From Nannochloropsis oceanica (taxonomy: Eukaryota; Sar; Eustigmatophyceae; Eustigmatales; Monodopsidaceae), in the NCBI GenBank assembly GCA_004519485.1, contig CP038108.1:310001-374000 (forward strand): a stretch of DNA of 64,000 nucleotides. The letters are read 5' to 3'. A program made the translations under genes and the position numbers. Below are positions 54,079 through 64,000 of the stretch, piece after piece. The notes beneath the pieces are model-generated. The model made no database searches. It saw nothing but the letters and a program-made list of their open reading frames with translations, and was not told where the DNA came from. Position 1 is the stretch's first letter. Each line of letters starts with the position of its first letter.

Positions 54079-54807
54079 CTACAAAAGCTTTCGATCAAAA
54101 TTGGCAACATGCGTATTAGGCAACGCCTCTTCATCTCCCTCCTCCCTCCTCAACGCCGCATCCAACACCTCGAAAAACTGCTTTTTATCGTACTTCCTCG
54201 TCAAGAAATCAAGCCTAAAATCCCTTACTCCGAATCCCAACAAGTCCTTCTGACGGTGCACGAGGGATTGGGCTTTCGTGCTGTACACAATACTCTTGCA
54301 GTGTTCGTGTGCCACCTCAAACTTCTCTCCCTGTTCGTTTTCGATGGATAAGGTACGATATCCGCACACCTTTGAACCTGGGCATGAGTTCCCGTGCAAC
54401 GCTGTTAGGCTGCACGCTTCCGCCATGAAGAGAGGGACGTCTTTGTAAAGGATGTATTGCGGGGCAATCGATGCCAAGCACTCGTCGCCGACTGCAGCCG
54501 AAGTACCAGCAGCACCAGCACCAGCACCAGCACCAGCACCAGCAGCATTCATCGCACGAAGCCATGCCTGCATGTGCGCCTTGAGGTTCTCCTTGTCATC
54601 CTCCACCGACAAAGCAATACGGGAAGCCCCCAACGTCCGAGCCCACATGGCCGACGCTTGGGAATTGAGGGAATAGAGGGTGAAATCCGTCGTGACATCC
54701 ACTCGTGGCGAGGAGGCAGCGGGGGGGGACGAGGAGGAAAGCACACCCCACTCTTCCAGTAACCCCCAAGCCCCCAGATTCCCGACTTCAAAACATACAG
54801 GTGGTGT

Positions 54808-54838
<31 letters not shown>

Positions 54839-57579
54839 GCATGTGCGGCGACGAAGGCCTCTACCCACCCTTTTAAGGGAGTCATGTCCCATGCCCGCAC
54901 TACCGTTGGCAAGGCCAGTCGCACACGCACTCCATGCCTCGCTCCAAATGCCATTAATCTGGCCACTCCGTCCTCGGGTTTCACGTCGGCAAGGTACATC
55001 CTCTTGGGCTCAAACACCACCTCTTTCACCACCGTGCTCTCCCTCCCTCCCTCCCTGCCTGTCATAGAGCTCAAGTATAAGTCGAGCATGTCCAGGTACT
55101 CGGGTCGGTCAAATTTGATCGCGAATCGACGCTCGTCCCACATGCGGGCGGGCAAGGGAACGACTGGAGCAGCAGCAGAGGAGGAGGAGGAGGAGGAGGA
55201 GGAGGAGGAGGACTTCTCGCTAATACCTAACCCGGCGACAGCTCGTTGTTTCCTCCCCCTTACAAATGCCTCGTACGCCCCGGTCAATGTCTCGGCCACC
55301 TTCGCCTTGAGCACCTTCAGATCCTTCCTCCGGATAAACGGCACGCCTTTCCCACCCTTCCCTCCCTCCCTCGCTCCCTCGTCCTGGCCGTCATCAAGAC
55401 CATCAATCACCACAGCATCTGCCCTAAATCCGAGCTCGCCGTACGTCCCTAACACTTCGACAATATCAGCAATCACCCCTTCCTTCGTCTTCTTCATGGA
55501 ATACTCAAACGACTGCCACACCAATTTATCCTCCACCAACACTTGCCCCAGCTTGCTCACTTTCACGCACAACTCCAACCCCCCTGCCTCTCCCTCCCTC
55601 CCTCCCTCCCTCCGCACCTCCACCCCCACATCAACCTTTCTCCACTCCCTGCTTTTGTATCCATCAGGCACTGTGGTCAATGCCTCCACCCTTCTTTTCA
55701 GCTCGTTACTCCTAGATTGAAAGACGACATCTCCTCTATTGATCATCCGGAAACGATCTGGTTGTTGCTCCCATGAGCGTCTAATTTCGATAGGGATCTC
55801 AACGTCGACCACCGCCCCCGCCATCGCATTAAAAGCCTTGCTTCCCTGGACCTTAAAATTCCGTAGCGAGAATTCAGGAAGGTCGTTCGCGTACTTTTCG
55901 TGAAGGAGCTTGGTGTGAGCAGCAGCAGCAGTCGTAGCAGTACCAGGAGCAGTGCCTTCTTCCGGGGAAAAGGAGGAGAGGGAGCCGTGTTGAGGGGTGG
56001 AGTGGAAAGCGCGGGACGGGGGCGTGATTTTGATGCCGTCGTATCGCTCGAGGTCAACTTCGGGGGTGAACCGGAAGGTCTTGCCGTCTTTGCTCACATA
56101 GGAGACACGCCCGGCAGGTACGCCCAGGTGGCCTGCGTTGTTCAGGTCGATGACGTTTTCGTGGTACCGCCCACGGACGAAGAAGGAGGTAGTGCCACGG
56201 TGGAAGGAGAGAGAGAGGTCTTGCCGGAGAAATGCCTCGGGGCGGACCGAGGAGGAGTTGACGGTTTGTTGGGCCTCAGGAGGGGCCAGTGGACGAAGGG
56301 TAGGGCGTTGATAGAGCTGGTCGAGACGGCGGCGGTACATCGCGACGGAGGAGGCGACGTATTGCGCGTCTGGAGAAAGACGGAGGGAAGGAGGGAACAA
56401 GGGAGGGGGGGAAGGAGAAAGGCAAAGAATGAAATGGGCGTGAGTGGGCGTTTTCAAAGACCAATAAGCAATTTGGGCACTTGTGCTCGCCTCTCCCTAT
56501 ACCCGAAAACCCGCACCTTTCTTGCGCCCCTCAATCTTCAACGTGTCAATGCCCGCCTCAGCCAGCAAGTCCAAGTCATGGCTTGTATCCAGATCGGCCA
56601 TCGAAAAAAGGAACCCCATTCCGTCCTCACTCGTCAGCTTGTACGGTTCTCTACACGAATATGAACATTCACCTCGGTTCCCTGATCGAGCGTCCGTTTC
56701 TCCACTGAATAAACACAGACCGCTGTATGAATAACACAGAGATCCATGGGCGAAGGCCTCTAGTTGCGTTACATCTGCTTTAACCCCTGCTCGAATATCT
56801 TTCATTTCCTTGGCAGTCAATTCGCGGGCAAGCACCACGCGGCGATATCCCAACGCTGCAGCTTTAATCACCCCTTGTAGGTTATGAACGGCCATTTGAG
56901 TCGAGGCATGCATCGTTAATGTTGGGAAAAATTGCTGAACGATTGTCCCCACAGCCTGGTCTTGTACGATAATGGCGTCCACCTCCAGCTCCTCCAAGGC
57001 TGACAACACGTCTAGCAGCGCGCTGAACTCATTTTCCTTGATCAACACATTCACTGTCACGAGCACTTTCATTCCGTATCGGTGGGCGAGAGGCACCATG
57101 TTCCGCAAATCCTCCACGCCAAAGTTTTCCGCTCTCGCCCGCGCATTAAAAGACTTGAGACCCAAAAACACCTGGTCCGCGCCTGAATTCAGAGCGGCCA
57201 AAAACTGCTCCCGGCCGCCAGCAGGTGCCAGAATTTGGGGTACCGGGTGCGTGGGAATAGGGGGAGGGATCAATGGCTCCGAGGGAGCGGTAGGCCGGAC
57301 GCCTTTCATGAGTCTTGTGGACGTGGCGGCAGTGGTGGTCGCCATCAAGTGTACGGCAGGTGAGGAACGCATAAAAGCGGTGGGAGAGCCGGGAGGGAGG
57401 ACGATGAAGGCTTGAGTGGTGGCCATGAGAAGAAATTGCAGCAGTAGCAGTGGTAGCAGCAGACATATCCCCTTTGATTGTGGTATTTCGAAGCTGAAGC
57501 TTGGCCGCGGCGGCGGCACCATCGCGGCGCGGCTTCGGAGGACAGCGAGGTACTCTGTCTTAAAGTAGGAGGGAGGCAT
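54079..57579 (-). CDS. Peptidase U32-family protein, RlhA-like, plastid candidate
   Basis: A 1117-residue U32-family protein in two exons, 57579-56517 and 56369-54079, joined GRKK|DAQYVASSVAMYRRRL. The N-terminus has a hydrophobic segment LLLPLLLLQFLLMATTQAF, a possible signal peptide with a Phe after the cleavage site, as in secondary-plastid presequences. The U32 core has ILAPAGGREQFLAALNSGAD, VLVTVNVLIKENEF, HASTQMAVHNLQG, FAHGSLCYSYSGLCLFS with Cys residues, GECSYSCREPYKL and LKIEGRKK. The C-terminal half continues with SLSFHRGTTSFFVRGRYHE, resembling the second half of E. coli RlhA (23S rRNA 5-hydroxycytidine synthase). Bacterial RlhA is about 650 residues, so the extra C-terminal region is notable. 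A tRNA-modifying U32 relative is also possible. Confidence 0.85.
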
Positions 57580-57752
57580 GGTTGTGTGAGAGGTTGCATC
57601 TGGCCTTTAGAGAGAACATAACGCTGTTGAACACGTTGGAAAGGCTTCGTCGTGGGATGGTGCAGTCTTGATCAGGACTCTCCTCACATACAAGCCACGT
57701 ACATACCCGTATTAAGCAGACAAACCCGCTTACCGAAGCTCTCTTCGAAGCC
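57580..57752. promoter_or_regulatory. Short shared promoter of U32 and TIP41 genes
   Basis: Only 173 bases separate these two divergent start codons, so the two genes must share a compact promoter. No element is recognisable. Confidence 0.45.
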
Positions 57753-58085
57753 ATGCCAGGTGCCACGGTTGCAGAACCTGCGGTCTTAGAGGTGCGTAAT
57801 CTCCATCACCCTTCTTCCACGCATCGCATCTCACCATTCTCCCTTCCTTCGTCGGTCAATCTCTTCCTCCCTGCAATAAAATCACAGCGCTACCAAGCCA
57901 GGACGACCACGTACGATGACAGTACTACGCTAGCGCTGGACACCTGGCGGATTACCTCCCGAAGACGCCCAATTTTGAGCGACCAAGAGAAGGAAGCCCT
58001 GTCAGCACGCATTGCCGCCTACTGGAGCGCACACGGCAAGACGGGGGCATCCATGATCGTGGGAGGCGGCGGTGTCGTTGGTAGC

Positions 58086-58141
<56 letters not shown>

Positions 58142-59150
58142 CAGCAGTAGTAGCAGTAGTAGCAGCAGCATCAGCAGCAGCAGCAGCAGCAGCAGCAGCA
58201 AAGAGCACGCCTCCACGACATCAACGTCGACGACGAGTGGTGATGACGACTTTGCTGCGGCAAACCCAGCTACCATGGTAAACCCCGAGGTGTTGAGCGG
58301 GAGCGGACATAATTTTACGCCCTTGCCCGAAATCCTATTCGGCCGGAGCTACCTAGAAATCAAACATGCCGCTACGGCTGGAGGGGATGAGGAAGGGGGA
58401 GGAAGTGGGGCAGGGCCAGGACAATCAACGTCCTCAACGATAGATTTCTGCTTGCGTTTCAACACCACGGGCGCGCTCATCTCTTGGGCCCGACGACATG
58501 TGGATGGGGCGGGAGGGACACCGTTGAGGGTTGTAACGGTGCCTGAGGCCAGTCGGTGGGCGGCGGGGAATCTGGCCGTGGGCTTAAAGCAGGTGCGGTA
58601 TGATTGGGTGTTTGGAACTGATTATGAAGGGGAGCTGTTTAGCAATGTACAGGGAGGGGAGATGGAGGGAGATCCATGTGATACGTGCATGGATGAGCGG
58701 GAGAGTGCAAGGGTTGGCGTGGAGTGGGAGTCGGCGGATGCAAGTGTGATAGACCGAGAGTTGCTGAGTGATCGGAGGCAGCCTATTTTGTTCTATGATG
58801 ACATCACCTTGTATGAGGACGAGTTGCATGATCATGGCATGGTGTTACTCAATGCCAAGATTCGGGTGATGCCCACATGTTGGTTTGTCTTGTTGCGGTA
58901 CTTCCTGAGGGTGGATAGAGTTTTGATCCGCGTGGAGGACACGAGGTACTTCCATCGGCTCGGGCAAGAATGGGTGGGCAAGGAGCGGAGTCGGAAGGAG
59001 CTGACATTTGCACAGTTGGGGAAAGCGGGTTTGCCGATGGAGACGTCGGAATACCGGGATGTGAGCAAAGTGGCGATGATGTTGGAGTGCGCTGGAACGC
59101 CTGCCACTGTGGTGCATTCGCGGTTGGTTTTGTCGGGGGCTCCGTCCTGA
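57753..59150 (+). CDS. TIP41-like PP2A regulator
   Basis: A TIP41-family protein of about 433 residues. A 96-base intron at 57792-57887 removes a Pro/Ser-rich stretch and joins AVLE to RYQARTTTYDD; it is a multiple of three without a stop, so retention is possible. The family blocks are LDTWRITSRRRPILSDQEKE near the start, then LPEILFGRSYLEI, DFCLRFNTTGALISWA, VRYDWVFGTDYEG, QPILFYDDITLYEDELHDHG, MPTCWFVLLRYFLRVD and LIRVEDTRYF. A Ser run encoded by (AGT/AGC)n is inserted after residue 60. TIP41 binds PP2A-type phosphatases or TAP42 and counters TOR signalling. Together with ATG12 and the LAMTOR4-like gene it forms a TOR-linked group. Confidence 0.93.
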
Positions 59151-59565
59151 GCGGCCAAGGGATGGACGGATGGAGGGGATAGGGGAAGAAGGGGGTAGAG
59201 GAGGATGTATCAGAATGATTTATAAAGACCATGATGCGTGAAAAGTGCCCTGAAAATGTATTTTGGTACTTGTTTTAGTTGTCGCTTTTGCTTTTGCTGG
59301 AAAAGATGGGCCGAGATGAGCCTCGGCATTTCAGTGGGCTGTTCATCATGAGAATTCCGCCCCGCTGGCACCTGTTGATATCCCTTACATGCGCATGAGG
59401 TATATTTGATCTAGATATTTCTGCGACAATAACACACAGGCCAAGGCGCTTACGTCGTCGCTTCTTAGCCTGTAGCCTGTTGCATTTTTTGTACCTACCT
59501 CCCCACCCTCCGAACGAAGCTTTTTTTTCTGCTGCCCCACCTCACACCAGCACATCATTGCAAGT
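59151..59565. other. Spacer between tandem plus-strand genes
   Basis: This 415-base spacer contains the TIP41 3' UTR and the promoter of the phosphatase gene. No gene is supported. Confidence 0.5.
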
Positions 59566-61368
59566 ATGCTGCGGACGGCTTCGGCCATCTTGCTACGATA
59601 TGGCAGTATGACATGCCAGGGTGTAAGTCGGTCTTCATCCATGGTCCGCCCCGCCGGTGTGCATAGCCTTTTGCCCGCCTTGTCAGCAGTATCATCATCC
59701 GCACAGGTTAGTTTCCCCTCCCCCTCCCACATGTCTGTCTTTCTCTCCGTGCTTACCCTGATAGTATATTAACATTCTTTTTACTAGTGCTGCTGATATT
59801 GTTCCATCTGTCGAGGTATTTATCATATTGTCAGCATCATCTAAACCACTCACGTCACGATCTTCCACTTTCCCAATTCACCCACTCCCTCTCCACTGCA
59901 GCGCGCATTGTCCCTCTCCTCCTCCTCCTCATCATCATCTTCTTCTTCTTCTTCTTCTTCTTTTTCTTCTTCATCATCTTCTTCTTCTCCTCCTCCTCCT
60001 CGTCTTCCTTTATCCTCCTTCTCTCCTTCCCTTGCCACCACTTCCTCATTATCATCGTCGAAAGGTCACAATCAAAATCATAAAAATAACCCGTTCTTCA
60101 ACTCCCTTCCGCTTGCCGCGGCAGCTGCTACTCTTTTGGCCCTCACTACTGTTGCAATCACCCAACAAGATGCCGGTACATTCTATTTCCGGCCCCCCAC
60201 CCGCCCACATCGCGTGATGTACTCCCTGTCGACCTACCCGGGGAACGAATACATTGAGGATCGACATGAGATTAGGGAGATTATGGGAGGAGATGTTTTT
60301 TGTGGAGTCTTTGATGGTCATGGTGGGTGGCAAGTGGCCGAGTACGCCTCAGTACATTTGAGCAAGAATCTGGAGATAGAACTAAGTAATATGGGGCATC
60401 GGTCAGAGCCGGAAGAGGTGAGTAAAGCATTAATCCGAGCGTTTGAGCGGACTGACCGGGGAGTGATCCACAAGGTGCACCACGCTTTTGAAATCGGCTT
60501 GGGGAACGTGGCCAAAGTGGGGGCTTGTGCTCTCACACTCCTGATTAAGAACCAGCATGTCTTTGTGGCCAACGCGGGGGACTGCAGGGCGGTCTTGGGG
60601 AAGCGACAGTTGCCGGCTACTGTCGGTGGGGCCCGAAGAACAACTAAAGGAGCAACAACTGCAAAAGCAGCAGTAACAGCAACGGCAACAGCAGCAGCGG
60701 CAGCAGGACAATATGTAGCTGTGGCGTTGAGCCAAGACCACAATGCCAAGCTCCCCAAGGAGGCATTGGCCCTCCAGCAAGCCCACCCAGGCGAGCCCGA
60801 CATTGTCAAGTGCAAGCATGCCAACGCCTGCTACGTCAAAGGTCGTTTGCAACCCACCCGAGCCCTCGGTGACGCCTACCTCAAGTACTCCGAGTTCAAC
60901 GGTCGTCCCAATCGTTCCGACTCCAGCGCTGGCCGGTATATTCCCCCTCCGTACACCCCTCCCTACATCACGGCTACCCCGGAAGTGCAGGTGTTTGAAG
61001 GGGTTCTGGACGACCCAACGGCGGAATTTATTATCGTTGCCACAGATGGTGTGTGGGATTTGTTGACCAATGAAGAGGCTGTGCGCTTTGTGGGACAGAC
61101 GATTGCGAAGGGTGATGGCATGCATGTGAGCCAGCAGTTGATTGCGCATGCCTTGGAGGCACGGGCGAAGGATCTGGGGATGACGGTAGAGGACCTTCGG
61201 GTCCTGCCTCCAGGGAAGGCTCGGCGATCCAAGCACGATGATATGACAGCGCTGGTGATTATGCTGCAAGGCTCAGCCGCGGGTGTAGCGCCAGAGAGCG
61301 CAGCGGCAAACCCGCAGGATGGCAAGGTTGATACGAGCATTGATCCGACTGTACCGCCAGGAGAGTGA
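59566..61368 (+). CDS. PP2C-type phosphatase, PDP-like, mitochondrial candidate
   Basis: A 535-residue PPM/PP2C Ser/Thr phosphatase in two exons, 59566-59706 and 59902-61368. Exon 1 encodes an Arg-rich, acid-free N-terminus (MLRTASAILLRYGSMTC), typical of a mitochondrial presequence, followed by poly-Ser. A hydrophobic patch (LAAAAATLLALTTVAI) near residue 120 may be an anchor. Catalytic motifs are DVFCGVFDGHGGWQVAEY with metal-binding Asp/Gly, VANAGDCRAVLGKR, SQDHNAKLP, GRLQPTRALGDAYLK, ATDGVWDLLTNEEAV and KHDDMTALVI. The long insert before VKGRLQPTRALGD and the PPYTPPYITATPEV block fit the pyruvate dehydrogenase phosphatase group. The substrate is therefore inferred. Confidence 0.9.
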
Positions 61369-61596
61369 GGGGTAATGAAGAAAGAGGCGATCTTGGGGGT
61401 CAAGATAATGGGGTACGGTAGTTTGAAATCAAATGGGAGTGAATTGAGAAAGAATGAAGGAAAAGTCACTCGGGTCATCGTTGTGGAACGTAAGAAAAAC
61501 GTTCCCGGAACATGGGTGCTTCAACTCAGTTGCCCCAAAAAAGGAGCCGCGGCTGCAAAGTTTTGAGCCCGTTATTAATCGATATGCTCACTACAG

Positions 61597-63534
61597 ATGG
61601 AAATAGGAAAGATGCGCACTCTTGACGAGGAGGTGGCAGATGGTAAGAATAGCCAGGCGCAAGAGAGCCGCAGCGGTAGCAGCAGCAGCAACAGCAGTCG
61701 TGTTTCGTCTCCACTTTCCCTGCCTGCCAGCATTGACGATGACCACCCCTTGCTATCGCGCCGTCGCCACGAAAAGAACCGCGACGACAGCCACAAAATC
61801 ATGTGTGAGGATAATCCTCGAACTTTAGATCTCGAAGCTCAAGTCGCACTTTTACAAGCGGACCAACGCAATGGTGAAAGAGGACGCATGCGGCTGGAGG
61901 AACAAATGCTTCGTTTTCAGCAGCAGCACCTGGAGAATCAGCAGGAGCAACACCAGAAGGAACATACTGATGCACAAGCCTTGGATGATATCCGAAAGCA
62001 ACTGCAAGAGTCCCGGCGGCGCGTCGTCGGTCTCTCCGATCAGCTTGACTTTCACATGCAGGAGAATGAGCGCCTCGCGAGGGAGACGGGGACACTCCGT
62101 ACTGAAGCGCAAGCAACAGCCAAGGAGTTACAAGCAGCTCGAGCCAAGATTCATTGTCAAGCCCACAAAGAAAGGGTTTACGATGATGTCGCTGCCCGTC
62201 TCGATGCCGCTGAGAAAACCAACGCTGACCTTCAAGCCCAATTCATTCAGCAAACCGCTGCGTTGGCTCAGGCCAAGGCCGCTCATGATGCGATGCAGAA
62301 GCGTGCTGCCGAGGCCATCCACTGTCAAGACATGTTAGTCTTAGACAAAAACTTTCTGTCCAAGGAGCTAGAGAAAGTACAAGCCGAACACAGCGCAACG
62401 CTACACGACCTCCATCTCTCAAAAGATAAGGCGCAGAAGCTGACCTTGGCCAGTGAGGCGTGGAGCCAGCAGCTGCAAAATGTCAAGGACGAAGCCCAAC
62501 AAGCCTATCAGCTGCATTTGGATGAGGAGCGATGTCGGATAACGGCCGAGCAAGCGGGCAATAGAAGGACTTCCCAAGAGGTGTGGGAGCGTGAGACGAC
62601 CGTGCTGCGGGAGGCTCGGCAGGAAGCTCTGTTGCAAGCAGACCGCAGCCGGCAGGAGCTCCACACGCTGCGACATGCACACGAAGATCTAGTGCTACAA
62701 TTGGCAAAGCAAAATACCAGTGCCCAGGCCACCATGGCCTCATTGAGAGCTGAAATTAAATGCAAGGCTTATCACTTAGCGAGGGTAGAAGCCCTGCTGG
62801 AGGAGAAGTGCCGGACGTTTACATCCATACAAGATATACTGGTCACGACGCAGACACAATACCAAGATTGCCGGGATTCCTTGATACGATTGGAGGCCCG
62901 GGTGGCTCTGAAAGAGCACGAGCTGTCTGTAGCTTTGGAGAAGGTCCGGTCGTACGAGGTCCTTGAGACGCAGCTGGATGCAGCGGTGTCCTCGGTCAGG
63001 GCACGTGGGAGGGAGGGTAGGAGGCAGGGTAGGCAATGGATTGGCTCGGTTCCTCGGCGAATGCAGCATGCCATTTTGTTGGCGACGCGTTTGCGGGATC
63101 GCGATGAAGAAATGATTGTCGTGCAAAAGGCGCAAGAACGCGCTCAGGAGGAAGCGGAAGGGTTGCGGCGGCAGGTCGGTGAGCTGCAAGAGCTTTTGCA
63201 TCATTCCTCACAACCGGGGCGGTATGTGGTGGAGTTACTCCGGGAAAAAGATAGAGAGGTGGAAGGGATGAAACATCAGTGGCAGGTGATGAAGACAAGG
63301 GCGGAGGTGGCGGAGGCGCAGGTGCAGCAGCTTCAGCTAGAAAGATCAAAGGAGAAAGAGACCACGCGACGAAGTTGGCGCAGAAAGGAGGAGAAGCTAA
63401 TGGATGAAGACAGGATAGAAAAGAAGGAGAAGGGCAGGCAAAGGCTGAATCAGCGCCTTGTCAAGCATTTGTTGCTCATGACAACGGCGCCGTGTGGAAA
63501 TGGCAGAGGCCCGAGGTGGCACACTAAACGTTAA
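61597..63534 (+). CDS. Coiled-coil protein, unrecognised
   Basis: A 645-residue protein with almost continuous heptad-like sequence from about residue 75 to 600, for example LEAQVALLQADQRNGERGRM, LDDIRKQLQESRRRVVGLSD and EELRRQVGELQELLHH-type segments. It lacks membrane helices. It opens with MEIGKMRTLDEEV right after a CTACAG that could be an acceptor, so an upstream exon is possible. A Ser-rich stretch follows the start. The composition fits a cytoskeletal, centrosomal or vesicle-tethering scaffold, but no family is recognised. The C-terminal 50 residues are basic. Confidence 0.7.
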   Translation: MEIGKMRTLDEEVADGKNSQAQESRSGSSSSNSSRVSSPLSLPASIDDDHPLLSRRRHEKNRDDSHKIMCEDNPRTLDLEAQVALLQADQRNGERGRMRLEEQMLRFQQQHLENQQEQHQKEHTDAQALDDIRKQLQESRRRVVGLSDQLDFHMQENERLARETGTLRTEAQATAKELQAARAKIHCQAHKERVYDDVAARLDAAEKTNADLQAQFIQQTAALAQAKAAHDAMQKRAAEAIHCQDMLVLDKNFLSKELEKVQAEHSATLHDLHLSKDKAQKLTLASEAWSQQLQNVKDEAQQAYQLHLDEERCRITAEQAGNRRTSQEVWERETTVLREARQEALLQADRSRQELHTLRHAHEDLVLQLAKQNTSAQATMASLRAEIKCKAYHLARVEALLEEKCRTFTSIQDILVTTQTQYQDCRDSLIRLEARVALKEHELSVALEKVRSYEVLETQLDAAVSSVRARGREGRRQGRQWIGSVPRRMQHAILLATRLRDRDEEMIVVQKAQERAQEEAEGLRRQVGELQELLHHSSQPGRYVVELLREKDREVEGMKHQWQVMKTRAEVAEAQVQQLQLERSKEKETTRRSWRRKEEKLMDEDRIEKKEKGRQRLNQRLVKHLLLMTTAPCGNGRGPRWHTKR

Positions 63535-64000
63535 AGGGAAGGAGACCCAAAAAAAGATGGGGAAAGTGAAGAATCAATATTACTCGTGTGTGGTGACTCT
63601 CGGCAAAGTTATTCTTGTACTTGACCTTCAGTAAGCACACCCAAGCGAACAGATTGAGAATGTGCAATTCTGCAATCTTTCTCTTATTTTTGGTCTTTGT
63701 GGCCATGTCTACCGCTTTAAATTCAAGCCCCTTTTTGTCACTTCTATGTTTGCCGTCTTCTTCTTCCTCGATCTCTCCCCTGTCCCTCGACCCATTCCAT
63801 CGCCTCAAACCCCCCTCTCGCCCAACGTGCCTAAACAAATAAGAACTTTCGAGGATCTACCTCATGAAGTTCCCGCCTTTCCTCCCTTCCTCCGTCACTC
63901 CCTTACTCCCTCCCTCAATATTCTCTCAAACCTCGTCCGCAGCTGCTGCCCCTTCTCCCACCATCGGCTGCTCTTCTTGCACTCCCCCACCATTTGTCCC
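63535..64000. other. Right-end region, no gene resolved
   Basis: After the coiled-coil gene the sequence turns CT-rich, with an acceptor-like CGTCCGCAG at about 63935. A plus-strand frame from 63660 to 63842 starts with a hydrophobic segment but is dominated by Ser/Leu/Pro. A gene may begin here and continue beyond the window, but I cannot support one. Confidence 0.4.

Overview
The window is nuclear DNA of a small, gene-dense eukaryotic genome, most consistent with a photosynthetic stramenopile and in style with a eustigmatophyte such as Nannochloropsis. The reasons are short GT-AG introns with CCCT-type pyrimidine tracts, about one gene per 2.5 kb on both strands, homopolymeric Gln/Ser/Glu insertions in otherwise conserved proteins, N-termini resembling secondary-plastid presequences, eEF3, a plant-type ATP phosphofructokinase and a stramenopile-style SANT-like nuclear protein. 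The genus is an inference; no rRNA or organelle marker is present. Exon joins were read by hand from splice sites and reading phase.

Layout. 0-8.2 kb: the 3' part of V-ATPase subunit d, a KDPGal-type aldolase relative, a peroxisomal bifunctional beta-oxidation enzyme, a mitochondrial carrier and an endonuclease/exonuclease/phosphatase-fold enzyme. 8.3-25 kb: a RIIa-like protein, an unknown membrane protein, ATP-PFK, the diflavin reductase NDOR1/Tah18, a second unknown multi-pass protein in four exons, a LEA_2-type membrane protein with a 48-bp repeat tail, and a two-box HMGB protein. 25-26.5 kb: a decayed Fanzor (eukaryotic TnpB-like) remnant beside GGA microsatellite. 26.8-36.8 kb: three large membrane proteins, two of them transporter-like. 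37-46 kb: an LC8 dynein light chain in three small exons, the SANT-like protein, the GINS subunit PSF2 and a mitochondrial 3-hydroxyacyl-CoA dehydrogenase. 47-64 kb: eEF3, ATG12, a LAMTOR4-like protein, a long U32/RlhA-type protein, TIP41, a PDP-like PP2C phosphatase and a coiled-coil protein.

Functional links. Two beta-oxidation enzymes lie in one window, one with a PTS1-like end and one with a mitochondrial-type N-terminus. ATG12 and LAMTOR4 are head to head, and TIP41 follows 4 kb later, so autophagy and TOR signalling are clustered here. PFK and a PDP-like phosphatase bracket glycolysis and pyruvate entry. Long spacers are mostly AT-rich or simple-sequence DNA without recognisable genes. 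No tRNA, rRNA, CRISPR array or intact mobile element was found.
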